Of a DNA stretch of 64,000 nucleotides, positions 1 to 7,588 are shown one piece after another. The notes beneath the pieces were generated by a model that worked only from the letters and a program-made list of their open reading frames with translations, ran no database searches and was not told the DNA's origin. How positions within the stretch are numbered: position 1 is the first letter of the stretch; every line of letters starts with the position of its first letter. The DNA comes from Halomonas sp. SSL-5. GTDB taxonomy: Bacteria; Pseudomonadota; Gammaproteobacteria; Pseudomonadales; Halomonadaceae. Both the position numbers and the translations under genes were made by a program. The DNA is taken from positions 62,001 through 126,000 of the forward strand of contig NZ_JAUYWF010000009.1 of assembly GCF_030708455.1 (NCBI RefSeq). The letters are read 5' to 3'.

Positions 1-1
1 C

Positions 2-469
2 GCCGACATAAGCGAAATCAACTGGATAGCCCCACTGGACCCGACCCGTGTCCGGCGCCACCCGTCGCTTTGTGCGCTTCCCGACCCCGGCCCCTGGCGC
101 CTCAACCTGAATACCCTGCCCCCCGACCGGCTCCACCTGCTCGACGCCCTCCTCGAAGGTCGAGTTTCCCGCGATGCGCTCTCGCGCCTGATCGCGGCCC
201 GTCCGACCACCGGATTCAACGGGTTCGACGACCTGCAGACCCGCCTCGGCCAGCAGGTCGACTGGCTGCATGAACTGGGAAACCGCCTCACGCTCTCGCC
301 CGACTACCTGACGCTGCATATCGAGGTCGAGGTTCGCGGTCACCGCTTCCGCTTTACCCGGCTGCTGCGAGCCGAAGGGGTCAGCAACTGGGCACCCTCC
401 GTGGCAGCGGCCCGGGTCAGGGTCCTGAGACGCGGCACTCCCCCTGTCATCCAGGAGACATTTCCATGA
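2..469 (+). CDS. gspK: Type II secretion minor pseudopilin GspK, C-terminal part
   Basis: The reading frame is open from the left edge to a TGA at 467-469 and gives the last 155 residues of a GspK-like protein. GspK is the large minor pseudopilin that caps the type II secretion pseudopilus at the inner membrane with GspI and GspJ. The LNLNT motif (visible residues 34-38) and the following helical stretch resemble the VNVNTA region common in this family, and the last strand is the usual basic beta-rich end. The N-terminal prepilin signal lies outside the window. The stop overlaps the gspL start in an ATGA (466-469), so the two are translationally coupled. It is not broken as far as can be seen, only cut by the window edge. 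Confidence 0.8.
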   Translation, partial: ADISEINWIAPLDPTRVRRHPSLCALPDPGPWRLNLNTLPPDRLHLLDALLEGRVSRDALSRLIAARPTTGFNGFDDLQTRLGQQVDWLHELGNRLTLSPDYLTLHIEVEVRGHRFRFTRLLRAEGVSNWAPSVAAARVRVLRRGTPPVIQETFP

Positions 470-1575
470 CCCTGTCACTGTCCCGACGCCACCCATCGCC
501 TCGCGTGCTGCTGCAGGCAAGCCAGCGCGAAGCCTCGGCGGAGGCGACGCTCTGGTGGGCACTGGTCGCCCCCGACGCACCACCCGGTGCGCCGCCGCTG
601 GAAGCGGGATGCCTGACGGGCGGCGACCTCGACGAACGGCTGGCCGGCCTGTGCCGCCAGCATTCCGCCGTGCTGCTGCTGCCTCCCGATGCGGTCAGTC
701 ACTTCTCTCCCGCTCACCCCAGGGGGGTAAAGCGACGCGAGTGGCCGCTGCTGATCGAGGAGCAGGTCGCCACCCCGGTATCACGACTCACCCTCGCCGC
801 CCTGGAAAGGCGACCGGACAGGCTCGAGCTGGTGGCGGTAGAGCAGCAGCTGTTGGCCGCGTGGCAGGCCTGGCTGAACGACCGCAACCTCGGGGTAGGC
901 TACTGGGCAAGCGGATTCATGGGCCTGCCGACACCCGACATGCCAGAGCAGGTTTGCGTCCTGGATGACGGCACCTGCTGGATGATCAAGGCCCGGGACC
1001 CCGAGTTCCCGGAGGTCGAGCGCTGGTTGAGCTGGCCCAGGGACTGGCTGTCCCTGCTCCCCCCCGGGCTGAGTGATAGTCACTGGCTGGGCCCCGAGGG
1101 CACGTCCGTCACCGCTACGCTCCCGCCCGATGAACGGCTCGCCCTCTTCGGACGCCACCTCCCGGCCCGGTTGCCCGAGATGCCGGGGGCGGGGACCGCG
1201 CGCCAGAGGCCCTGGCGCCTGGCCCTGGTGCTGACCATCTTGTTGCTGGCACATGGCGGCCTGAGTGCCTGGCCGGCCATGCCCTCCCCCGCGTCCGACG
1301 CCGCACAGGCGACCCGGCTGGCGCAGCGCAACACCGACATGGCGGCCCTGATGGAACGACTGTCGCCGGTGCTGGACGAGGCGCCGCTGCGCCTGGCGCG
1401 CTTCAGCGTGGCGGGCCAGCGCCTGAGCCTGACCTGGACGATGGAAGACGAGCAGGCCAGCGTCGCACTGGCGCAGCGCCTGGAGGGGCTGGGTGAGGTC
1501 TCGCGGGGGGCCGGTCAGCTACGCCTGGAGACTCGACTCGGCAACGCATCGGCATCAACGGGAGGGGGACAATGA
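466..1575 (+). CDS. gspL: Type II secretion inner-membrane protein GspL
   Basis: A 369-residue protein placed between gspK and gspM. GspL is the bitopic inner-membrane protein that docks the secretion ATPase GspE to the pseudopilus platform through its actin-like cytoplasmic domain. The long N-terminal domain includes the LIEEQVA segment (about residues 96-102), which resembles the LLEEQ motif of the family. One membrane segment lies at about 251-269, followed by an Ala/Gln-rich periplasmic helix and a small ferredoxin-like domain. The start is ATG inside the gspK stop overlap, with GGAG shortly upstream. The end overlaps gspM by ATGA (1572-1575). Similarity to textbook GspL is weak apart from layout and order, so the call leans on operon context. 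Confidence 0.8.
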   Translation: MTLSLSRRHPSPRVLLQASQREASAEATLWWALVAPDAPPGAPPLEAGCLTGGDLDERLAGLCRQHSAVLLLPPDAVSHFSPAHPRGVKRREWPLLIEEQVATPVSRLTLAALERRPDRLELVAVEQQLLAAWQAWLNDRNLGVGYWASGFMGLPTPDMPEQVCVLDDGTCWMIKARDPEFPEVERWLSWPRDWLSLLPPGLSDSHWLGPEGTSVTATLPPDERLALFGRHLPARLPEMPGAGTARQRPWRLALVLTILLLAHGGLSAWPAMPSPASDAAQATRLAQRNTDMAALMERLSPVLDEAPLRLARFSVAGQRLSLTWTMEDEQASVALAQRLEGLGEVSRGAGQLRLETRLGNASASTGGGQ

Positions 1576-2150
1576 GTCTGTGGAGGCGATGCATGGCGGG
1601 ATGGCGCCAGCGACCTGCCGGAGAGCGCTATCGCCTGCTGGCAGGCGGACTGGCGATCCTGGCCATGAGCGGCCTTCTGATCGCCAGGCAGCTTCCGTGG
1701 CAGCCGTCGCTGTCGCTCGACGGCACGACCGGCAGGATCGACCAGGCGGCGTGGGAGTCGACGGCCTCGCGACTGAATCTCCATGACGTGCGGGTCGAGA
1801 CGTCAGGGGCCGACCTGGTGCTGAGCGGCACCCTGGAGACACCGGAGGCCTTCACGGCCTTCGCCGACTGGGCCCAGGACCAGGGCTGGTGGGCGCTGGA
1901 CTGGTCACTGGCCCGAGGGGATGAGGCGCTGGACGTGGAGGCACGCTTTATCCACGTCAGCCCCCTAACGGTGGGGCCTCAGCCCCTCCGGAAGGCCGCC
2001 AGGTCGTGGGGGTCGACGCCGTCGACCCGCTCGGGCAGGCCACGCTCGCGGCGAGCCGCCCGCACCACCTCGCGCTCGGCGAGCAACTCGGCATCGTCGT
2101 CCAGGGTGCGGCCGTTGAGCTCGGCGAGCTGGGCCATGCCCTGGTGGTAG
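1572..2150 (+). CDS. gspM: Type II secretion protein GspM, 3' end probably frameshifted
   Basis: GspM is the small bitopic partner of GspL in the type II secretion inner-membrane platform. The protein starts in the gspL stop, has a basic N-terminus, one membrane segment at about residues 26-42, and a small periplasmic domain with a THLETPEAF-like strand followed by WALDWSL and VEARF, typical of the GspM ferredoxin-like fold. After about residue 130 the sequence becomes Arg/Ser-rich and is simply the antisense of the convergent DUF3087 gene. A TAA at 1966-1968 lies one frame off, directly after a run of five C (1961-1965). Losing one C would end the protein at about 131 residues. Either the gene really overlaps its neighbour by 172 bp or there is a one-base insertion or sequencing error. 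Residues 1-130 are solid; the tail is not. Confidence 0.7.
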   Translation: MSLWRRCMAGWRQRPAGERYRLLAGGLAILAMSGLLIARQLPWQPSLSLDGTTGRIDQAAWESTASRLNLHDVRVETSGADLVLSGTLETPEAFTAFADWAQDQGWWALDWSLARGDEALDVEARFIHVSPLTVGPQPLRKAARSWGSTPSTRSGRPRSRRAARTTSRSASNSASSSRVRPLSSASWAMPWW

Positions 2151-2491
2151 AAGGCGAGCAGGTCCAGGGCGGTAGCGTTGTCCTCCGCCATGCCCCGGCG
2201 CAGCGCCGGCAGGTAGCCGCTGACCCGGGAGAGGTGGTGCTTGAGCTGCCATACATAGCGCACCTCGGTCATCCAGGGGCGCTCGCGCAGTACGGCAAAG
2301 ACCAGGCTGGTGGCCACTAGCCCCAGCACCACGCCCAGCACGTTGAGCCAGAAGCCGCCCTCGAAGGCGGCCTGGAGGAGCTGGACGAACACCAGTCCGA
2401 AGACGATCAACTGGCCGGCCATGGCCAGACTGATGAAGCGCCCCTTGCGGCGGTAGGACTCGGGATCGTGCTCCTCGAACTGGAACGGCAT
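1979..2491 (-). CDS. DUF3087-like membrane protein
   Basis: A 170-residue protein that begins MPFQFEEHDPE, has two hydrophobic segments (about residues 20-40 and 45-65) in a hairpin, and then a soluble helical C-terminal half with an acidic and a basic patch. This layout resembles DUF3087 proteins of halophilic and marine gammaproteobacteria; the biochemical role is unknown. The chosen ATG at 2491 has GGAG about 8 bases upstream; an in-frame start 93 bases further upstream has a non-coding-like composition. The gene is convergent with gspM, whose apparent reading frame runs into it. Family assignment is from memory of overall shape, so moderate confidence. Confidence 0.6.
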   Translation of the reverse strand: MPFQFEEHDPESYRRKGRFISLAMAGQLIVFGLVFVQLLQAAFEGGFWLNVLGVVLGLVATSLVFAVLRERPWMTEVRYVWQLKHHLSRVSGYLPALRRGMAEDNATALDLLAFYHQGMAQLAELNGRTLDDDAELLAEREVVRAARRERGLPERVDGVDPHDLAAFRRG

Positions 2492-2590
2492 GGCGGGCTC
2501 CTGGGTGGCGAATCGGCAATCGTCGGCATTATCCCGACAACACCATGCTGGGTACAGACCCAGATGCCACCATGCCGCCACCACCAGCGT

Positions 2591-2702
2591 GAGAGGCGCC
2601 GGGGACAGGGCGGAGAGGGGGTCCTATGCCAGGGACGGCATCGGTAGCGCCCAGGGAGGGGTTCACAGCGCCCCCTCGAAGGCCTGTCGCCGGATCAGCC
2701 TC
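2591..2702 (+). repeat. AGGGAN-hairpin repeat, copy A
   Basis: First of seven copies of a roughly 110-bp structured element. Outer arms are GACAGG (2604-2609) and CCTGTC (2683-2688). Hairpin 1 is ATGCC / loop AGGGAC (2631-2636) / GGCAT. Hairpin 2 is CCC / loop AGGGAG (2653-2658) / GGG, followed by the conserved block ending ACAGCGCC. It ends 5 bp from the stop of the DAHP synthase gene and is oriented against the flanking minus-strand genes. Confidence 0.85.
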
Positions 2703-2707
2703 GCGTA

Positions 2708-3772
2708 TTACCTCAATCGCTCGGCGGCGGAGAGCAGCAGGTGTTCGGTGGTCTCCCAGCCGATGCAGGCGTCGGTGACCGAGACCCCGTGGCGCAGCCG
2801 CCCCGGCTCCAGCGCCTGCTTGCCCTCGTGAAGATGGCTCTCCAGCATCAGGCCGGCGATGGCCGTCTCGCCGGCCTCGCGCTGGGCCAGTACATCGAGC
2901 AGCACCTCACTCTGACGGCGGTGATCCTTGCGGGCGTTGGCGTGGCTGCAGTCGACCATCAACCGCGGCGAGAGGCCGGCCTCCTCCAGGGCGCGACGCG
3001 CCGCCTGGACGTGATGCGCCTGGTAGTTGGGCTCGCCGTGACCGCCGCGCAGCACCAGCTGGGTATGCGGATTGCCGGCGGTATCGCGGATCACCGGGCG
3101 GCCCTCGGCATCCATGCCGAAATGGCTGTGAGGGTGGGCCGCGGCACGCATGGCATCCAGGGCCACACCGATATCGCCGCCGGTCGCGTTCTTGAAGCCC
3201 ACCGCCGCCGAGAGGCCGCTGGCCAGCTCGCGGTGCAGCTGGGACTCGGTGGTGCGGGCACCGATCGCCACCCAGGCGAGCAGGTCCTCGAGATAGGGAG
3301 CCAGCATCGGCTGGAGCAGCTCGGTGGCCACCGGCAATCCCAGGGCGGCCACGTCGCGCATCAGCCGCCGCGAGATCTCGAGGCCACGCGCCATGTCGCC
3401 GCTGCCGTCCAGGTCGGGGTCGTAGGCCAGCCCCTTCCAGCCCACGGTGGTGCGGGGCTTCTCCACATAGACCCGCATCACCGGCAGCAGACGGTCCGAG
3501 ATGCGCGGCGCCAGCTCCGCCAGCCGGTGGGCATACTCCAGCGCCGCCTGGGGGTCGTGGATGGAGCAGGGGCCCACCACCACCAGCAGGCGGTCATCGC
3601 GGCCGGCGAGGATATCGTGGACGGCGCGGCGCTGGGCATCGACCCGGCACGCCAGGTCGGCGGAGAGCGGCAGCTCGCGGGTCAGCTCCCCCGGGGTAGG
3701 CAGCGCTCGCGCGGGGTTGGCGGCGGGGCGCGGGGATTCGTTCAGGTTCACGGCGGCAAGGGTAGCGTTCAT
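2708..3772 (-). CDS. aroG: 3-deoxy-7-phosphoheptulonate synthase (DAHP synthase, class I)
   Basis: Catalyses the first step of the shikimate pathway, condensing phosphoenolpyruvate with erythrose 4-phosphate. The 354-residue length is typical of class I-alpha enzymes. Visible landmarks are GPCSIHDP (residues 67-74), the MRVYVEKPRTTVGWKG active-site stretch (99-114), the GFKNATGGD loop, and DCSHANA near residue 274. Which aromatic amino acid inhibits it (AroF, AroG or AroH type) cannot be told here, so the symbol is generic. The start ATG lies 4 bases after the stop of a 53-codon aromatic-rich ORF, and its GGAG is inside that ORF, which implies translational coupling. Two further small ORFs lie upstream. 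A structured repeat copy abuts the stop codon. Confidence 0.92.
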   Translation of the reverse strand: MNATLAAVNLNESPRPAANPARALPTPGELTRELPLSADLACRVDAQRRAVHDILAGRDDRLLVVVGPCSIHDPQAALEYAHRLAELAPRISDRLLPVMRVYVEKPRTTVGWKGLAYDPDLDGSGDMARGLEISRRLMRDVAALGLPVATELLQPMLAPYLEDLLAWVAIGARTTESQLHRELASGLSAAVGFKNATGGDIGVALDAMRAAAHPHSHFGMDAEGRPVIRDTAGNPHTQLVLRGGHGEPNYQAHHVQAARRALEEAGLSPRLMVDCSHANARKDHRRQSEVLLDVLAQREAGETAIAGLMLESHLHEGKQALEPGRLRHGVSVTDACIGWETTEHLLLSAAERLR

Positions 3773-3776
3773 GGTG

Positions 3777-3938
3777 TCATCGGCTCCGGGTAGCGGTCAT
3801 ACATCGTGTCTGTCGGGTGCCACCGATCTCGCTACGGTCGGACGTGGCGGAGTGGACCGACCGCAGCTCGCTAAATCGCCAGTAGCCGTAATAGCCCACA
3901 CGGCCTCGGGTCCGGCGGATGGCGATGGATGCGGTCAT
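3777..3938 (-). CDS. Putative aromatic leader peptide 2 (53 aa)
   Basis: A 53-codon ORF with a strong ribosome site (GAGGAGAGAGACC before ATG at 3938). It stops 4 bases before the DAHP synthase start. Residues 16-22 read YYGYWRF, five aromatics in seven codons (3873-3893). Seven bases after them begins a 10-bp stem (3857-3866 pairing with 3832-3841, one G-U pair), so a ribosome stalled on Tyr, Trp or Phe codons would block the hairpin. No U-run follows, so control would be translational or Rho-linked rather than classical intrinsic attenuation. It could instead be a real small basic protein. Existence of the ORF is clear; the leader role is inference. Confidence 0.6.
   Translation of the reverse strand: MTASIAIRRTRGRVGYYGYWRFSELRSVHSATSDRSEIGGTRQTRCMTATRSR
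3832..3866 (-). promoter_or_regulatory. Hairpin just downstream of the YYGYWRF codons
   Basis: On the minus strand CTGCGGTCGG pairs with CCGACCGTAG over 10 bp (one G-U) around a 15-base loop. The stem starts 7 bases after the aromatic codons, which is attenuator-like geometry. It lies inside the 53-codon leader ORF and no T-tract follows. Confidence 0.5.
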
Positions 3939-3985
3939 GGTCTCTCTCCTCGATGTCAGCTGTGTTGTGGGGTGTCCTGACACGC

Positions 3986-4020
3986 AGAACCCCCGGGCGG
4001 GGCTGCCGTCCGGGGGTTCT
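3986..4020 (-). promoter_or_regulatory. Strong hairpin between the two aromatic leader ORFs
   Basis: Perfect 11-bp inverted repeat AGAACCCCCGG / CCGGGGGTTCT around a 13-base loop, between the stop of the 42-codon aromatic ORF and the ribosome site of the 53-codon ORF. It is terminator-strength but has no clear U-tract. A smaller stem, GGAGGC / GCCTCC (4024-4050), lies beside it. Possibly an attenuator or pause structure of the DAHP synthase leader. Confidence 0.55.
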
Positions 4021-4070
4021 GGTGGAGGCGGCCCTGGTGGGTGTGCCTCCGGCGATGTCGCGTCTTGCGC

Positions 4071-4199
4071 TCAGGACATGGCCGCCGGCACACCGGTCAT
4101 AAAATAGCCATACCAGAAGCCATTCGCGGCCACGCACGACAACTCCCCACGGCCGATGGCGGCGTGATGAGGGAAGCGGTGGGCGACGGCTGCGATCAT
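4071..4199 (-). CDS. Putative aromatic leader peptide 1 (42 aa)
   Basis: A 42-residue ORF starting at ATG 4199 with AGGAG about 6 bases upstream. Residues 28-33 are FWYGYF, five aromatics in six codons (4101-4118). Just after, CCGGCG and ATGTC pair with GACAT and CGCCGG (4049-4088) in a hairpin that overlaps the stop codon. Its position as the second of three small ORFs before the DAHP synthase gene fits a ribosome-stalling leader that senses Phe, Tyr and Trp charging. No similarity to a known named leader is claimed. A short secreted or membrane peptide is the main alternative. Confidence 0.55.
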   Translation of the reverse strand: MIAAVAHRFPHHAAIGRGELSCVAANGFWYGYFMTGVPAAMS

Positions 4200-4272
4200 G
4201 GGGTTCTCCTGAGCATTCGCATCATCCTGCCGCATCGCGGCATGGCTGGCAAGGCCCGCCAGGCCGAGCGGC

Positions 4273-4401
4273 TCAGCCGGCGAACAGCTGATACCAGCCG
4301 ATGGTGGCCGGCAGCGCGCTCATGGCCACCAGCACGATCAGGCCCATGATGATGGAAAGCAGGCCGCTGCTGTCACGGAAGTTCTCGTCGTGTCCCGCCA
4401 T
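4273..4401 (-). CDS. Small single-span membrane peptide (42 aa)
   Basis: A 42-residue ORF with GAAGGAG before ATG at 4401. It has a charged N-terminus (residues 1-12), one hydrophobic stretch (about 14-33) and the C-terminal end GWYQLFAG. It is the first of three small ORFs leading into the DAHP synthase gene and the only one that looks like a membrane protein. It also ends with an aromatic cluster (GWY and F). A possible -10 hexamer TAGAAT lies upstream at 4449-4454 without a clear -35. Its function is unknown. It may be an independent small membrane protein or part of the same leader. Confidence 0.5.
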   Translation of the reverse strand: MAGHDENFRDSSGLLSIIMGLIVLVAMSALPATIGWYQLFAG

Positions 4402-4500
4402 GTGTCACTCCTTCGATTGCGTCAGGGTAAAGGGTCTGGGGTAGGCCCATTCTAGCGAAGTTGGCGCGCCTCGGCACGGCACCGAAGGTCGCCGGCAGCG

Positions 4501-5214
4501 CTACCGCAGGTGTCGGCCACCATCCACCGGCAGGGTGGCGCCGGTGACGTAGCGGTTGTCGAGCAGATAACGCAGCGTCTGGTAGATCACCCCGGGGCCG
4601 GGGACCTTCTGCATCGCCGACTTGGCCCTGGCCTTCTCGGCATAGGCCTCGTCGTCGCCCTCACCCAGCATGATCAACGCCGGGGCGATGGCGTTGACCT
4701 GGATCTCGGGGGCGTACATCGCGGCGAACGACAGCGTCAGATTGTCCAGGCCCGCCTTGGTGGCGGCGTAGGCGGCGTGCTTCCTGGAGCCCTTCTGCAC
4801 CACGTAGTCGGTCATGTGCACGATATCGCGCTGGGGCTCGCTGCACGCCTCGAGCAGCTCGCGGGCGTGCAGGTTGATCAGGTAGGGCGCCAGCATATGG
4901 ATCCGGAACAGCCGCTCGAAGGTGGCCCCCGCCTCGGGCCCGGTGGAGTCCGGCGCCCAGTCGCTGGCGTTATGCACGATGGCACGCAGCGAGCGCGTCT
5001 CGGCCTTGAGCCGCGCCAGGAAGTCGAGGATACCCGCCTCCGTCGAGAAGTCGGCCTGCAGGGTGACGATGCCACGCTCGCGCAGCGCGTCGAGCTCCGG
5101 CCGCTCACGCCGGTAGCTGATGATCACCGGATGGCCGTCATTGACCAGCTGCTCGGCACAGTGGCGGCCCAGGCGCTGGGCGCCGCCGGTGATCAGGATC
5201 GGCGAGGCACTCAT
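4501..5214 (-). CDS. folM: Short-chain dehydrogenase, dihydromonapterin reductase FolM
   Basis: A 237-residue NADPH-dependent short-chain dehydrogenase of the FolM/pteridine reductase type. FolM reduces dihydromonapterin (and weakly dihydrofolate) to the tetrahydro form in the cytosol. Landmarks are the cofactor motif TGGAQRLG (residues 9-16), HNAS (81-84), and the catalytic pair Y149 and K153 in YAATK. The QRLG variant of the glycine motif and the SYRRERPELDAL segment are FolM-like rather than FabG-like. The start overlaps the fre stop by ATGA (5211-5214). A generic SDR of other specificity cannot be ruled out. Confidence 0.8.
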   Translation of the reverse strand: MSASPILITGGAQRLGRHCAEQLVNDGHPVIISYRRERPELDALRERGIVTLQADFSTEAGILDFLARLKAETRSLRAIVHNASDWAPDSTGPEAGATFERLFRIHMLAPYLINLHARELLEACSEPQRDIVHMTDYVVQKGSRKHAAYAATKAGLDNLTLSFAAMYAPEIQVNAIAPALIMLGEGDDEAYAEKARAKSAMQKVPGPGVIYQTLRYLLDNRYVTGATLPVDGGRHLR

Positions 5215-5990
5215 GCGCCGGCCTCGCGCCGCAGGCTGCCGGCGGTGGGCACGATGGGGTCCCGCGGCGCATAGGCGAAGACATCGGAGAAGACCCGCGA
5301 GGGCGCAAGGCCCAGGGAGGCGAGCACGTCCACGCAGGCGTAGACCATGCCCGGCGAGCCGGAGAGATAGACGTCATGGCCGGAGACGTCATCGAGCCCC
5401 GCGGCCAGGGCCTGGTCGATTCGCCCGCGATGGCCCACCACCCGCTCACCGGCCCAGGGCAGCGCCGGGGCCACCTCGGTCACCGGATGGAAGGTGACGC
5501 CGGCATGGGCCTCGGCCCACTCCCGAGCCAGGCGCTCCAGATAGAGGTCGCGCTCCTCCCGCGCGGCCCACCACAGGGCGATCTCGCGTCCGGGATCGGC
5601 GGCCAGCGCCCCCTCCACCAGCGCCTTCATCTGGGCGAAGCCGGTGCCGGCGGCGATCAGCAGCAGTGGCCGCGTGCTGTCGGGATCGAGAACACAGTCG
5701 CCGCCGGGCAGGCGCAGGGTCAGGCGGTTGGCCACCTTGACCATCTCGCGCAGCCGGGCGGAGTTGTCGCGCTCCGGCCAGTGCTGGATATGCAGTTCGA
5801 TCTCGCCGTCACCGCGCCAGGCGTTGGCGATGGAGAACGGTACCCAGAGTCCCTCGTCGAGCTTGAGCTCCAGGTACTGGCCGGGGTCGTGGGCGGCCGC
5901 CTCGGCGCGGCCGTCGAGCCGGACGCGGAAGACGTCCGGGCTGAGGTCCTCGACCTCGGTGACCGGGTAGGTCAGGATCCTTGGCGTCAT
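5211..5990 (-). CDS. fre: NAD(P)H-flavin reductase (FNR family)
   Basis: A 259-residue ferredoxin-NADP reductase-like protein that reduces free flavins with NAD(P)H. The N-terminal beta-barrel has PGQYLEL (residues 36-42) and PFSIAN (51-56), which bind the flavin. The nucleotide domain has GTGFAQM (115-121) and ends with the YLSGSPGMVYA segment. In Escherichia coli fre is also next to ubiD, which supports the call. ATG at 5990 is preferred because GAGG sits 6 bases upstream; a GTG at 6005 has none. There are 18 bases between the ubiD stop and this start, so it is very likely cotranscribed with ubiD. Confidence 0.88.
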   Translation of the reverse strand: MTPRILTYPVTEVEDLSPDVFRVRLDGRAEAAAHDPGQYLELKLDEGLWVPFSIANAWRGDGEIELHIQHWPERDNSARLREMVKVANRLTLRLPGGDCVLDPDSTRPLLLIAAGTGFAQMKALVEGALAADPGREIALWWAAREERDLYLERLAREWAEAHAGVTFHPVTEVAPALPWAGERVVGHRGRIDQALAAGLDDVSGHDVYLSGSPGMVYACVDVLASLGLAPSRVFSDVFAYAPRDPIVPTAGSLRREAGA

Positions 5991-6008
5991 GAGTGCCTCG
6001 TACACTTG

Positions 6009-7511
6009 TCAGGGGGTCGTATTGTCGGGGGGGCGTGTATCGGGAAGCTCGATGCCCAGTTCGTGCCAGCGCTCGCTGACGCGGGCCTTGACGGCCTCGT
6101 CCATGACGATGGGCACGCCCCACTCGCGGTCGGTCTCGCCGGGCCACTTGCTGGTGGCATCCAGGCCCATCTTGGAGCCCAGGCCGGAGACCGGCGAGGC
6201 GAAGTCCAGGTAGTCGATGGGGGTGTTCTCCACCATCACGGTATCCCGGGCCGGGTCCATGCGGGTGGTGATGGCCCAGATCACGTCCTTCCAGTCGCGG
6301 GCGTCGACGTCATCGTCGAGCACCACCACGAACTTGGTGTACATGAACTGGCGCAGGAAGCTCCATACCCCCATCATCACCCGCTTGGCGTGGCCGGGGT
6401 ACTGCTTCTTCATGGTCACCACCGCCATGCGGTAGGAGCAGCCCTCCGGCGGCAGGTAGAAGTCGACGATCTCGGGGAACTGGCGACGCAGGATCGGCAC
6501 GAACACCTCGTTGAGCGCCAGGCCCAGGATCGCCGGCTCGTCGGGCGGACGACCGGTATAGGTGGAGTGGTAGATGGCGTTCTCGCGCATGGTCATGCGC
6601 GTCACCGTGAACACCGGGAAGTGGTCGACCTCGTTGTAATAGCCGGTATGGTCGCCGTAGGGGCCCTCCGGCGCCATGTCATCCGGATAGATGAAGCCCT
6701 CCAGGATGATCTCGGCGGACGCCGGCACCTCGAGGTCGGCGTGGCCGCACTTGACCAGCTCGGTGCGCGAGCCGCGCAGCAGACCGGCGAAGGCGTACTC
6801 GGAGAGCGAGTCCGGCACCGGGGTCACCGCGCCGAGGATGGTGGCCGGGTCGGCACCCAGCGCCACCGCCACCGGGAAGGGCTCGCCGGGGTGGGCCTGC
6901 TGGAACTCCTGGAAGTCCAGCGCCCCACCGCGGTGGGAGAGCCAGCGCATGATCAGGCGATTCTTCCCGAGCTTCTGCTGGCGATAGATCCCCAGGTTCT
7001 GGCGCTTCTTGTGAGGCCCGCGGGTGATCACCAGTGGCCAGGTGACCAGCGGCGCGGCATCGCCGGGCCAGCAGTGCTGGATCGGCAGGCGATCGAGGTC
7101 GACCTCGTCGCCCTCATAGGCCAGCGCCTGGACCGGGGCCGAGCGCACCGTCTTCGGCCCCATGCTCATCACCTGCTTGAAGATCGGCAGCTTGCTCCAG
7201 GCATCCCGGAAGCCCTTGGGCGGTTCGGGCTCCTTGAGGAAGGCGAGCAGCTCGCCCACCTCGCGCAGCGCGGCGACCGAGTCCTGGCCCATGCCCAGGG
7301 CCACCCGCTTCGGCGTGCCGAAGAGGTTGCCGAGCAGCGGCATGGCGTGGCCCTTGACGTTCTCGAACAGCAGCGCCGGCCCGCCGGCCCGCAGGGTGCG
7401 ATCGCAGATCTCGGTGATCTCGAGGTAGGGGTCGACCTCGGCGGTGATGCGCTGAAGCTCGCCCCTTTCCTCCAGGGCGGCGATGAAGTCGCGCAGGTCC
7501 TTGTACTTCAT
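6009..7511 (-). CDS. ubiD: 4-hydroxy-3-polyprenylbenzoate decarboxylase UbiD
   Basis: A 500-residue UbiD decarboxylase that removes the ring carboxylate of 3-octaprenyl-4-hydroxybenzoate in ubiquinone synthesis, using prenylated FMN made by UbiX. The start [10 protein letters not shown] and the [21 protein letters not shown] (conserved acidic active-site region) and [14 protein letters not shown] segments are highly typical. Its length is close to the E. coli enzyme (497). No ubiX is visible here. The ATG at 7511 matches the family start; a further 59 codons upstream run into a repeat element and are not coding-like. Probably first gene of ubiD-fre-folM. Confidence 0.96.
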   Translation of the reverse strand: MKYKDLRDFIAALEERGELQRITAEVDPYLEITEICDRTLRAGGPALLFENVKGHAMPLLGNLFGTPKRVALGMGQDSVAALREVGELLAFLKEPEPPKGFRDAWSKLPIFKQVMSMGPKTVRSAPVQALAYEGDEVDLDRLPIQHCWPGDAAPLVTWPLVITRGPHKKRQNLGIYRQQKLGKNRLIMRWLSHRGGALDFQEFQQAHPGEPFPVAVALGADPATILGAVTPVPDSLSEYAFAGLLRGSRTELVKCGHADLEVPASAEIILEGFIYPDDMAPEGPYGDHTGYYNEVDHFPVFTVTRMTMRENAIYHSTYTGRPPDEPAILGLALNEVFVPILRRQFPEIVDFYLPPEGCSYRMAVVTMKKQYPGHAKRVMMGVWSFLRQFMYTKFVVVLDDDVDARDWKDVIWAITTRMDPARDTVMVENTPIDYLDFASPVSGLGSKMGLDATSKWPGETDREWGVPIVMDEAVKARVSERWHELGIELPDTRPPDNTTP

Positions 7512-7588
7512 TCGGATGTCCCGGTTCCAGAATGACGAAAGGGGCAGCATAGCATGCCCCTTGAATACGTCTGCGGAGTTGCCAGGGT

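Noticed and set aside
3871..4137. An 88-codon frame overlapping the aromatic leader ORFs
   Set aside because: It has no ribosome site, whereas both overlapping short ORFs have one and carry the aromatic runs.
5376..7535. A 719-codon plus-strand open frame opposite ubiD and fre
   Set aside because: It mirrors the codons of the minus-strand genes in GC-rich DNA, has no family features and is rich in His, Gly and Leu as such shadows are.
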